From positions 1 through 64,000 of the forward strand of contig PDTB01000025.1 of assembly GCA_002748665.1 (NCBI GenBank): 64,000 nt of DNA. Direction: 5' to 3'. Positions 54,419 to 62,939 of this stretch are shown here, in pieces. This DNA comes from Dethiosulfovibrio peptidovorans. GTDB taxonomy: Bacteria > Synergistota > Synergistia > Synergistales > Dethiosulfovibrionaceae. The position numbers and the translations under genes were made by a program. A model generated the notes under the pieces. It did not search any database. It saw only the letters and a list, made by a program, of their open reading frames with translations, and was not told the origin of the DNA. The stretch's first letter is position 1. Every line of letters starts with the position of its first letter.

Positions 54419-55429
54419 ACAATGTTTATAATCGATTCCACTGATAGCGTCAAGTTTTTTAGGACGATGAATCGCCTCCACATATCGAACTGTGCCGCTC
54501 TTGGACCGCATAACCAGGGAATTGGTAACGATCCGCTCGCTTTCGTACCGAACGCCCGACAGAAAATCACCGTCGGTTACCCCCGTAGCTGAGAAGAAAA
54601 CGTCGTCACTGGAGACCAGATCGTTCAGGGTCAGGACCTGCTCCAAGTTCAATCCCTGGGCTTGGGCACATGACCGGTCGTGGTCATCTCGGGTCCAGAG
54701 TTTGCCCTGCATACTGCCTCCCAATGCCTTGACAGCACACGCTGTGATAACGGCCTCGGGCGTCCCGCCAATTCCCATAAGCATATCGGCACCCCGATCG
54801 GTCTTGCAGGTCAGGAGAGCTCCGGCGATATCTCCGTCGGGGATAAGCTTGATCCTGGCTCCAGCGGAACGTATATCGGCGATAAGATCGGCGTGTCTCG
54901 GGCGATCCAACACGACGACGGTCACGTCGCAAACATCTTTTTTCTTGGCTTTGGCAACGTTCTGGATGTTCTCCGCCACGGAAGCCTCAATATTCACGAC
55001 ATCCTTAGCCTCCGGGCCAACCACCAACTTATTCATGTAGAACACGCATTTAGGATCGAACAGAGTTCCCCGAGGTGCTACAGCCACCACGCTGATGGCA
55101 CCGCTCAACCCCAGAGCCGTAAGTCGGGTTCCGTCGATAGGATCCACGGCTATATCTACCTGGGGACCATCACCGGTCCCCAGAGCCTCGCCGTTGAACA
55201 ACATGGGGGCTTCGTCCTTCTCGCCCTCGCCAATGACCACCACTCCGTCCATGTGGATAGTGTTGAGCATATATCGCATAGCGTTCACGGCCGCCCCATC
55301 GGCGGCGTTCTTGTTCCCCCGGCCCATCCACCGCCCAGCAGCCATAGCGGCTGCCTCGGTTCCCCGACAGAATTCCAACGCCATATTACGGTCGGGTGTA
55401 CGATCAACGCAGGTTCGATTCGTCATCAC
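54413..55429 (-). CDS. glpX: Class II fructose-1,6-bisphosphatase
   Basis: 338 residues with the GlpX metal motifs [11 protein letters not shown] and [13 protein letters not shown], plus [20 protein letters not shown]. It dephosphorylates fructose-1,6-bisphosphate in gluconeogenesis. Its start overlaps the purB stop (ATGA-like, 4 bases). Confidence 0.96.
   Translation of the reverse strand: MMTNRTCVDRTPDRNMALEFCRGTEAAAMAAGRWMGRGNKNAADGAAVNAMRYMLNTIHMDGVVVIGEGEKDEAPMLFNGEALGTGDGPQVDIAVDPIDGTRLTALGLSGAISVVAVAPRGTLFDPKCVFYMNKLVVGPEAKDVVNIEASVAENIQNVAKAKKKDVCDVTVVVLDRPRHADLIADIRSAGARIKLIPDGDIAGALLTCKTDRGADMLMGIGGTPEAVITACAVKALGGSMQGKLWTRDDHDRSCAQAQGLNLEQVLTLNDLVSSDDVFFSATGVTDGDFLSGVRYESERIVTNSLVMRSKSGTVRYVEAIHRPKKLDAISGIDYKHCG
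54425..54453 (-). promoter_or_regulatory. Promoter of the cold-shock gene
   Basis: On the minus strand TTGACG (54448-54453), an exact 17-base spacer, and TATAAA (54425-54430). This is the best sigma-70-type promoter in the window. It lies inside the 3' end of glpX. Confidence 0.85.
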
Positions 55430-56739
55430 AAGACCTCCTCTCGCCCTGATCGGGTAAAACGGTCGAAAACAGCATCCACGTGACGGAAATAGTGATCCTC
55501 GGCAAAAAGGGCGTCCAAGTCATCTCCACTGAGGGAGGCCACCACCCGGTCGTCTACCCCAAGAAGATCCCTAAACGTCCCCTCCCCATCCCAACATCTC
55601 ATGGCGTTGGACTGGACGACAGCATAGGCATCCTCTCGACTCAGCCCCCGCTCGACCAGGCCCAACAGCACCCTCTGGCTGAAAACCAACCCTTTCGTGA
55701 GATCCAGGTTCCGCCTCATCTGATCGACATCGACGGTCATACCTCGGACTACCTGTTCCAGAAGCCGAGCCATGTAGTGGGCCAGGTGAAACGAGTCGGG
55801 CCAGGCAATTCTCTCTACCGACGAGTGGCTAATGTCCCGCTCGTGCCATAGAGCCACGTTCTCCAAGGCAGCCAAGTGATACGACCTCAGAAGACGCGCC
55901 ATGCCGGTGATCCTCTCGCAGAGGATGGGATTTTTTTTATGAGGCATAGCCGACGATCCCTTCTGTTTGCTACCAAACGGCTCCAGTACCTCCATGACCT
56001 CGGTCCGCTGAAGATGGCGAATCTCCATCGCGATACGCTCCATACCACATCCCAGACTCGCGAGAGCATAGGATACCTGGGCATGACGATCTCTCTGGAC
56101 AACCTGAGTAGATACAGGATCGGCCTTGAGCCCCAGGGCAGCACAGACCTTTTCCTCAAAATCCGGCGAGCTGTGAGCAAAGGTCCCGACAGCTCCAGAG
56201 AACGTACCGTATCCGATAGCCTCTTGAGCCACCGCCAGACGTTCCCGATCTCTGGAAATTTGAGAGTACCAGTTCAGGACCTTCAAACCAAAGGTTGTGG
56301 GCTCAGCATGAATACCGTGGGACCGCCCCACACAGGGAGTCCGACGGTGATGATCGGCGGTTTTCCACAAAACATCCAGAAGGGAATCCACCTGAGCCAA
56401 AATCACGTCCAGCGCCGCCATAAGCCGAAGGGCACTGGCAGTATCCAGAACATCGCTGCTGGTAAGTCCCATGTGGATATACCGTCCGCTGGGTCCCACG
56501 TGCGAAGCCATATCGGTGACGAAGGCGATCACGTCGTGATGGACCTCCGCCTCAATACGGGCGATGGAGTCCACATCGAAGTCGCTCCTGGCCTGGATAT
56601 CGTCCATGGCGTCTTTAGGGATAGCGCCCAGGTCACACCAGACCCGAGACGCCTCGATCTCGACGTTCATCCAGGTTCTGTATTGATTTTCGAGGGACCA
56701 TATTTTTCTCATCTCGTCGGTCTCATAGCGCCTGATCAT
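55426..56739 (-). CDS. purB: Adenylosuccinate lyase
   Basis: 437 residues with the fumarase/aspartase superfamily signature [12 protein letters not shown] carrying the mobile serine loop, an upstream [13 protein letters not shown], and the catalytic-His region [14 protein letters not shown]. It acts twice in purine synthesis (SAICAR and adenylosuccinate cleavage). It overlaps both neighbours by 4 bases, so it is translated as part of the ftsY-unknown-purB-glpX run. Confidence 0.96.
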   Translation of the reverse strand: MIRRYETDEMRKIWSLENQYRTWMNVEIEASRVWCDLGAIPKDAMDDIQARSDFDVDSIARIEAEVHHDVIAFVTDMASHVGPSGRYIHMGLTSSDVLDTASALRLMAALDVILAQVDSLLDVLWKTADHHRRTPCVGRSHGIHAEPTTFGLKVLNWYSQISRDRERLAVAQEAIGYGTFSGAVGTFAHSSPDFEEKVCAALGLKADPVSTQVVQRDRHAQVSYALASLGCGMERIAMEIRHLQRTEVMEVLEPFGSKQKGSSAMPHKKNPILCERITGMARLLRSYHLAALENVALWHERDISHSSVERIAWPDSFHLAHYMARLLEQVVRGMTVDVDQMRRNLDLTKGLVFSQRVLLGLVERGLSREDAYAVVQSNAMRCWDGEGTFRDLLGVDDRVVASLSGDDLDALFAEDHYFRHVDAVFDRFTRSGREEVL

Positions 56740-57485
56740 GCTTCGTCCTCCTCGTCGGGCCCATCCTTTCGGGAAGGACCATCGATCTCAATATACCCCA
56801 AAAGCTCGTTCTCCCACCGGCAGGGTAGAATCTCAGCCTCGCCTTTTCCATCGGCCATACGATCCAGACGAACTAAAACCTCCCCCCGACGCTCCGCTCT
56901 ATCCCACAGAGTGTGTCCTACAGCAGCCCACCATCCTATATCCTTCGCAAGTGAGACGTCACAGCTTACGTCTTCCACTAAATAGAAATGCCCTTCCAGC
57001 CGGGAGAGGTACAGACGCCGCTCTCCATGAGCCAAAAGAAGAGTACCCTTTACCTCAAGGGACCGGATACCCTGGGACGGGATAAGCAGTACGCCGAACT
57101 CCTGAATCATCCGACGATTAGCCGTGATCTTGTTCCGAAAGACGGCAATAAGCGGTAGAGGAACATGCCACCAGTCGGGCAACTCCTCATTTTGCCCTTT
57201 CTCAATGACCTGGGCGTGTTCATCCATCTGCATAAGCCGAAATCCATGTCCGTCCAGGACCAAGACAGGACTACCCATCAGGGATTCATCTTTGGCAGGG
57301 CAGCCACGTTCCATCAGGACATCAACGATAGACGCCTCCCCCAAACCCATTCCCATAAAGGCGACAAGCCGTTCTTTCCGGAGAGTCCATCGACTACCGT
57401 TTCCCTCAACGAGGAGCCAATCTGCTCGATGGCCATACAGACGGCGCAGTGCTTCCTCAACGGAGATTGAGAGAGAATCCCTCAC
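56736..57485 (-). CDS. Unknown protein between ftsY and purB
   Basis: 249 residues, no signal peptide or membrane helix, mixed alpha/beta composition. It begins MRDSLSISVEEALRRLYG and ends in an acidic tail (GPDEEDEA). No catalytic motif is recognised. Four-base overlaps with both ftsY and purB mean it is firmly part of the operon and expressed. Codon use and GC match neighbours, so it is a lineage gene rather than a recent arrival. Confidence 0.8.
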   Translation of the reverse strand: MRDSLSISVEEALRRLYGHRADWLLVEGNGSRWTLRKERLVAFMGMGLGEASIVDVLMERGCPAKDESLMGSPVLVLDGHGFRLMQMDEHAQVIEKGQNEELPDWWHVPLPLIAVFRNKITANRRMIQEFGVLLIPSQGIRSLEVKGTLLLAHGERRLYLSRLEGHFYLVEDVSCDVSLAKDIGWWAAVGHTLWDRAERRGEVLVRLDRMADGKGEAEILPCRWENELLGYIEIDGPSRKDGPDEEDEA

Positions 57486-58408
57486 AATTCCTGCTCCTGA
57501 GAGAGCAGCGCATCCACAAAAGTCCTCGGTTCGAAGGGAGCCAGATCCTCCATCGATTCCCCTAGACCGATATATCTGATGGGGAGTTTTAATTCGTGGG
57601 CAATAGCCAAGACAATACCTCCCTTGGCGGAATTATCGTATTTCGCCAGGACCACGCCGGTCAGAGGAGCAGCTTCGTTGAACAGCCGAGCCTGTTGCAG
57701 GGCATTTTGCCCCATGACAGCGTCCAGAACCAGCAGGGACTCCACATTCTCCGACCCCAGCTCCCGGGTCACCACTCGATAGATCTTGCCTAACTCCTCC
57801 ATGAGGTTGTGCTTAGATTGAAGCCGTCCTGCCGTATCGACGAACACCACGTCGGCCGACGCCGATCGGGCTGCGTTGATGGCGTCGTACGCAACAGCAG
57901 CAGCGTCGCTTCCCTGCTGATGGGCAATCACCCGGAGACCAAGGCGATCTCCCCACACCTGAAGTTGTTCCGAGGCCGCAGCCCGAAACGTATCCGCCCC
58001 GGCCAGAAGGACCTTCCTGCCCTCCACCGTCAGTTGATGGGCCAATTTGCCCGTAGTGGTCGTCTTCCCACTTCCGTTGACTCCGACCATTACCACCGCC
58101 GCCAGATCGTCGGAGTCCCCTATAGGCTCTCCCATAGCAGGCACGGCCTCTAAAATCTCCACCAACATATCCTGAAAAGAACGAAGCAGTTCTTCCCGAT
58201 CTCGAAGGCCATCTCGACGAGCAAGGTCTCGAAGACGAGAGACCAGGTGCTCCGACAGATCAAGCCCCACATCTCCGGCAATCAGTCGTTCCTCCAGTTC
58301 CTCCCAGAACGACTCGTCAATTTTTCCAGAAAAAAGGACAGCCAAGCCATGGCCCCACCGACCTCGAGCCTTCTGAATTTTTGACGCAACTCCTTTAAAA
58401 AAAGCCAT
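57482..58408 (-). CDS. ftsY: Signal recognition particle receptor FtsY
   Basis: 308 residues: the NG domain without the long acidic A domain of E. coli. G1 is GVNGSGKTTTTGKLAHQ, DTAGRLQSKHNLMEEL is the G3 region, and the closing region reads VVLAKYDNSAKGG, where the usual TKLD is AKYD. It docks SRP-ribosome complexes at the membrane. SRP RNA and ffh are not in the window. Confidence 0.96.
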   Translation of the reverse strand: MAFFKGVASKIQKARGRWGHGLAVLFSGKIDESFWEELEERLIAGDVGLDLSEHLVSRLRDLARRDGLRDREELLRSFQDMLVEILEAVPAMGEPIGDSDDLAAVVMVGVNGSGKTTTTGKLAHQLTVEGRKVLLAGADTFRAAASEQLQVWGDRLGLRVIAHQQGSDAAAVAYDAINAARSASADVVFVDTAGRLQSKHNLMEELGKIYRVVTRELGSENVESLLVLDAVMGQNALQQARLFNEAAPLTGVVLAKYDNSAKGGIVLAIAHELKLPIRYIGLGESMEDLAPFEPRTFVDALLSQEQEL

Positions 58409-59712
58409 CAGCTCTGGATGCCTCCTTTAGGCCTCTCGGACCGGTCATTGCCTGACGGACGAACTCCTGTTTTTTTCTTTCGACGGCGGCGAGACGACGA
58501 CCGGGAGGTCTCCTGGGACGCTCCATCCGTTCGTTTCGCCTGGGGCGGTTTGGGCTTCGACGATGTTCTCCCTTCCCTGGAAGGATAACCACCTGATACC
58601 GACTGATCTATTATTCTCTTTTTCTTCGAGCGGCGACGATTGTGGGAGATGGAGCTCTCCTCAGAGCCAGATGACAAAGGCTGGACAGTCTTTTCAGACC
58701 CACGTTGGTCCTTGTTTCTCTGTCCGACCCTAGTTTTCTCTCGAGCCGACCTTTGAGGAGGAGATTCCTTCTGAGAAATGGAGGAAAAGTCGACGGGGTC
58801 TAGCTCAACCTCGTTTTCGGGAGATCGAATGTATTCCTGCCAATCCCTGTTATTCAGCACCGCTTCTTTGAACTGAGCAAACTTACCTACGGGGACGGAC
58901 ACATGAGCACCTCCCGGAGCTCTGACCAAAGCATCTTCACCGTAGACATCGACCCCCATGAGGATGAAAAGCCCCTGATCGGAGCGGATCTTGTTACCAG
59001 GGCTGGGTAATTTTTTCCAAAGCTCCCGATAGTTCTTATGCTCGTAACTCATACAGCACATGAGACGACCACAAATGCCGGATATCTTCGTGGGATTCAG
59101 TGCCAGATTCTGTTCTTTGACCATCTTGATCCCGATCGGAAGAAAGTTATGAAGCCAGTAGCTACAACAACATGGCCTGCCACAGGGAGCGATGCCTCGG
59201 GCAACCTTGGCCTCGTCCCGAACGCCAATCTGACGAAGCTCAATCCTGGTACGGAACTCCCTGGCCAGGTCCCGGACATACGCGCGAAAGTCCACCCGTT
59301 GCTCCGCCGTGAAGTAGAAAAAGAGCTTTTTTTTGTTCAATAGAAACTCTACATCGATGATTTTCATGGACAGACGATGTTTCGCAAGGATTTTTCGGGC
59401 CTGAAGGAGGATTTCCTCCTCTTCCTGTCGATTCTCCCTGTCGATCCGAACGTCCTCTTCGCTGGCCTGAGAGATGAAGGTTACCGAATGGACCCCGGGC
59501 TCACTTCCCTGGGCTCCATCCCCGGAATTTGCCTCGTTCGCCTTGCTATAGGCTACCACCTGCTCCCCGGTGACCTTTCCCCCTACAACAGCCACCTCAC
59601 CCCCCCGCATGGATTCCACGATAACAGGCTCCCCAGGCACTAAAGACGGAGAGTCCACCTCGATCACGCCCAGGTACCGAGGTTTACCGAAAATGATCAG
59701 ATATAAGCTCAA
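58408..59712 (-). CDS. ricT: PSP1 domain protein (RicT/YaaT family) with basic tail
   Basis: 434 residues from a TTG, with AAGGAGG 8-9 bases upstream. The PSP1 core (about 95-270) includes FYFTAEQRVDFRAYVRDLA, and cysteine clusters in APCGRPCCCSY and ISGICGRLMCCMSYEHKNY, which in the Bacillus Ric complex help bind Fe-S clusters. Residues beyond about 310 are a low-complexity Arg/Lys/Ser tail, unusual for the family and possibly RNA-binding. The family is linked to RNase Y-dependent mRNA processing. RicA and RicF are not adjacent. Confidence 0.9.
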   Translation of the reverse strand: MSLYLIIFGKPRYLGVIEVDSPSLVPGEPVIVESMRGGEVAVVGGKVTGEQVVAYSKANEANSGDGAQGSEPGVHSVTFISQASEEDVRIDRENRQEEEEILLQARKILAKHRLSMKIIDVEFLLNKKKLFFYFTAEQRVDFRAYVRDLAREFRTRIELRQIGVRDEAKVARGIAPCGRPCCCSYWLHNFLPIGIKMVKEQNLALNPTKISGICGRLMCCMSYEHKNYRELWKKLPSPGNKIRSDQGLFILMGVDVYGEDALVRAPGGAHVSVPVGKFAQFKEAVLNNRDWQEYIRSPENEVELDPVDFSSISQKESPPQRSAREKTRVGQRNKDQRGSEKTVQPLSSGSEESSISHNRRRSKKKRIIDQSVSGGYPSREGRTSSKPKPPQAKRTDGASQETSRSSSRRRRKKKTGVRPSGNDRSERPKGGIQS

Positions 59713-60451
59713 AAGGATATTCCTCCTTGATCAATAAATACGCAAGATCGGCGACCATCGTCGCCGAAAGATGGGTCCGAGCAGCCAGAAAAACCAGTTG
59801 AGACAGGCCTGCTGCCTCCTTCAGACGACCCTGTGCAGTCAGGGAGATCTCCATACCCCTCAGCTCCGTCAGGAGATCGCCGACTTGAGCTTTCTGGCTT
59901 ACTCGAGCTATCCACGTCAACCACGCTGCCTCTCCATCAGGGACGGGGAGCGCCTCAATCAGCTCCTCCTGAGGGAACCGAAGGAACCATGAACGGCTTC
60001 TGAGGGTAGTGATAAGCCCATCCCTCTCCATGAGAAAAAACACATGACCATGGCTTGGCGGCTCCTCAGCTATCTTGAGCATGCTGTTGGCGGCATTGAG
60101 GTTCATCTGATCAGCACAGAGGATCGCAGCGATACGCCGAGAGGACACCACAGGATAAAGACGAAGAGCGTCCGATATTCGTCGACACTCATTAACCGAC
60201 GGAGGTCCATCCTCACCGACGATAAGCAGATCAGGATGTCCCTCGTCACTCCAGGCCAGACAGGACGGACATTGGCCGCAACAAGTACGATCCCGACAAA
60301 GCCAGAATCGAGCCACGGACCACAGAAGCTGACGCTGGTACATCTCCGGGATAACCAAGGCCACGGCCGAAGGAAGCACAGCCCGGTTCAGAGCCTCCAT
60401 GAGTCCAGACCAGGCCGTACACTCAGTTATAGCAGCAGGGAGAGAATACAT
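59684..60451 (-). CDS. holB: DNA polymerase III delta' subunit
   Basis: 255 residues. It keeps the clamp-loader-type zinc cluster (CGQCPSC), HPDLLIV and the sensor region NAANSMLKIAEEPPSHGHVFFL. It has no Walker A, as is usual for delta'. It is shorter than typical (about 310-330). It lies between yaaR and ricT with overlaps on both sides, the conserved order tmk-yaaR-holB-yaaT. Confidence 0.88.
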   Translation of the reverse strand: MYSLPAAITECTAWSGLMEALNRAVLPSAVALVIPEMYQRQLLWSVARFWLCRDRTCCGQCPSCLAWSDEGHPDLLIVGEDGPPSVNECRRISDALRLYPVVSSRRIAAILCADQMNLNAANSMLKIAEEPPSHGHVFFLMERDGLITTLRSRSWFLRFPQEELIEALPVPDGEAAWLTWIARVSQKAQVGDLLTELRGMEISLTAQGRLKEAAGLSQLVFLAARTHLSATMVADLAYLLIKEEYPFELISDHFR

Positions 60452-60855
60452 CCCTTGATGTCCTCCATAAGCTCAAGGGCCCGAGTCCTCTGGCCCTCTC
60501 GAAACAAGACATCTTCCAGATCATGAAGCCAGGCCTCCGTCTGTTCCAATATAACGAAACCACGGGCACCAGTCCGACGCCATCGGAGATCCCGCTTCAG
60601 ACGAACCCCTTTGAGAGCCCGATCCAGAAGCTGCCGAACCAGCTCCCTGTAGCGAACCAGGACGACCGTGGACGGAACTCGAGAGAGTTTAGCGCTCACG
60701 TCATCCAGCTCCCGAAGAAGGAATTCGAGCTCCATGGCGTGAAACGCCTTCTCGAAAGGAGTCTCGCCAGTCTGAACAGCAGATCGTTTTTCATCCCCTC
60801 GAAAAGGCACATCGATGCCACCGGAATGGTCACGGCCCAGAGGATGAATCTTCAT
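60427..60855 (-). CDS. yaaR: YaaR family protein (DUF327)
   Basis: 142 residues, mainly helical after a loose N-terminus. FEKAFHAMELEFLLRELDDVSAKLSRVPS, VVLVRYRELVRQLLDRALKGV and RWRRTGARGFVILEQTEAWL fit DUF327. The function is unknown. The strongest support is the order tmk-yaaR-holB. Confidence 0.8.
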   Translation of the reverse strand: MKIHPLGRDHSGGIDVPFRGDEKRSAVQTGETPFEKAFHAMELEFLLRELDDVSAKLSRVPSTVVLVRYRELVRQLLDRALKGVRLKRDLRWRRTGARGFVILEQTEAWLHDLEDVLFREGQRTRALELMEDIKGCILSLLL

Positions 60856-61487
60856 GGCATCCCCATCCCAAGGGCGTTCAGGACAGCCGAAAAAACCTCA
60901 TGAGGGGTTCCCACACCATCAATACGCCACACCCGCTGGGGATTCTCGTCACAAAGGGTCCGAAAGCCCCGAGCTGCCAGCTCTATGAGAGAACGATTTT
61001 CCTCAAGTCGATCCGGTATTCCCTCCCGGTACCCAACCCGCTCCATTGCCAAAGACACGGGGAGATCCACCCACAGAGTTCTATCCGGCATGGGAAAGGC
61101 CGCCCGGCGAAACAAGTCCCGGACAAAATCACGATCCTGTCCCCGACCAAAACACTGGTAGGCCACGGTGGAATCAACGTAGCGGTCGCAGATGACCGTA
61201 TCTCCCCGACTCAAAGCAGGAAAGACGACCTGAGCGAGATGTTCGCAGCGATCAGCGACAAATAGAAACAGTTCCGTTTGATCATGGACGAAGGCCCCCT
61301 CCAAGAGAAGTTCTCGAAGCAAGCTCCCCTGAGACCAATCGCCAGGTTCCCTGGTTAACACGACAGTTCGCCCTTGGGCCACGAACCAATCCCGAAGGAA
61401 AGCCGCCTGGGTAGACTTGCCGCACCCATCGATTCCCTCAAAGGTGATAAACGTCCCTTTTTGATGCGAACCTCTCATCTGTGGCAT
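60852..61487 (-). CDS. tmk: Thymidylate kinase
   Basis: 211 residues from ATG 61487, with GAGGG 6 bases upstream. P-loop FEGIDGCGKSTQAAFLRDW, the DR(Y/H) motif in VICDRYVDSTVAYQ, and VLTREPGDW are present. It phosphorylates dTMP to dTDP and complements thyX in the thymidine route. The gene is first in its operon and diverges from the aminopeptidase gene. Confidence 0.96.
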   Translation of the reverse strand: MPQMRGSHQKGTFITFEGIDGCGKSTQAAFLRDWFVAQGRTVVLTREPGDWSQGSLLRELLLEGAFVHDQTELFLFVADRCEHLAQVVFPALSRGDTVICDRYVDSTVAYQCFGRGQDRDFVRDLFRRAAFPMPDRTLWVDLPVSLAMERVGYREGIPDRLEENRSLIELAARGFRTLCDENPQRVWRIDGVGTPHEVFSAVLNALGMGMP

Positions 61488-61539
61488 ATAATACCCTCGT
61501 TTCTCGTACAAGGAAAATCCCATATAAGGAGGCTCTTCA

Positions 61540-62922
61540 ATGGCACAGAAAAAAACTCATGCCAAGCGGAACGGGTGGAACCACTACACTCCAGAAGATG
61601 CTCAACCATCGGTTCGGTTTCTCATGAAGACGGTCAGCCAAAATAAGACCGAGCGGGAGTGGATTCGGTGGCTCCGAAGCGACCTGGCTCGGCGAGGCGC
61701 CGTGCAGACCGGTACAGAAAAACTAGCTCCCGGAGATCGTGTCTACCTGGACTGGAAAGGCCGGGCTTTTCTGGCAGCTGTCATCGGAACGAACGGTCTG
61801 GATTCGGGCGTCACGGTCATCGCCTCCCATGTGGATTCTCCCCGAGTGGACATAAAGGGGCGTCCCCTCTACGAAGAGGGGAACCTCGCCTTCCTCGACT
61901 GCCATTATTACGGAGGTTTGAAAAAATATCAATGGACCAACATCCCCCTGGCTCTTCACGGTGAAATTCACGGAACCGACGGGAGCACCCGACCGGTAAT
62001 CCTGGGAGAGGAGCCTTCCGATCCAGTTCTGACCATTCCCGATCTTGAACCACACGTAGACAGAGACATGGCATCTCGCAAGGCATCGGAGACCGTCATC
62101 GGCGAGGATCTGGACGCCCTGACAGGACACCGGCCTCTCGGCAACGAGAAACACGCCGTCAAGGCTGGAATACTCAAACTGCTTCAGGAGAACTGGTCCA
62201 TGGCCGAAAAGGACTTTTTAGCCGCAGATCTCGCCCTGGTTCCCGCCGGTCCTGCACGATTTGCCGGATTTGACCGATCCATGGTGGCAGCCTACGGGCT
62301 TGACGACCGAGTCTGCACTGCCATGTCCTATAAAGCTTTTACGGACATGGACATGCCCAAACGCACGGCACTATTCATGGCAGTAGACCGGGAGGAAATC
62401 GGGAGCGAGAGCGTCGGAAGTGCTCAGGGAGCTTTTCTGGACCTCTTCCTTCTGGAGCTTCTCCAGGGGCTTGGCAAAAGTAGCGACATCCTCAGCTTAA
62501 AGCGACTCTACAGCCGAAGCTGCGCCATCAGCGCCGACGTGACAGCCGGGATGAATCCCCTGTACCCAAAAAACTACGTTCGAGACCAGCAGGCCCTTTT
62601 GGGCAACGGCATCGGGATGGTTAAGTTCTCGGGGCACGGGGGAAAATACGACGGCAACGAAGCCCGAGGCGAGTTCGTCGCCTCCGTAGTTGCCACGCTG
62701 GATCGGGCCTCGGTGCCATGGCAGACCGGCAGTTTCGGCAGAGTAGACAAGGCGGGCGGTGGAACAATCGCCAAATACCTCTCACGAACGGGAATGGACA
62801 CGGTGGACATAGGTCCTCCGCTGCTCTCGATGCACGCACCTCTTGAGCTTGTGAGCATAGTGGACATAGAGGCCACCTATCAGGCTTACCGGGCTCTCTG
62901 GACCGATCTCCCCATGATCTGA
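61540..62922 (+). CDS. M18 family aminopeptidase
   Basis: 460 residues from an ATG with AAGGAGG upstream. Metal and catalytic regions of the M18 (aspartyl aminopeptidase/ApeA) family are clear: ASHVDSPRVD, YGLDDRVCTA, DREEIGSESVGSAQG, ISADVTAGMNP and LSMHAPLE near the end. It removes N-terminal residues from peptides in the cytoplasm, fitting a peptide- or amino-acid-fermenting organism. It is monocistronic on the plus strand. Confidence 0.93.
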   Translation: MAQKKTHAKRNGWNHYTPEDAQPSVRFLMKTVSQNKTEREWIRWLRSDLARRGAVQTGTEKLAPGDRVYLDWKGRAFLAAVIGTNGLDSGVTVIASHVDSPRVDIKGRPLYEEGNLAFLDCHYYGGLKKYQWTNIPLALHGEIHGTDGSTRPVILGEEPSDPVLTIPDLEPHVDRDMASRKASETVIGEDLDALTGHRPLGNEKHAVKAGILKLLQENWSMAEKDFLAADLALVPAGPARFAGFDRSMVAAYGLDDRVCTAMSYKAFTDMDMPKRTALFMAVDREEIGSESVGSAQGAFLDLFLLELLQGLGKSSDILSLKRLYSRSCAISADVTAGMNPLYPKNYVRDQQALLGNGIGMVKFSGHGGKYDGNEARGEFVASVVATLDRASVPWQTGSFGRVDKAGGGTIAKYLSRTGMDTVDIGPPLLSMHAPLELVSIVDIEATYQAYRALWTDLPMI

Positions 62923-62939
62923 TGAGGAGGTCTCAAGCC

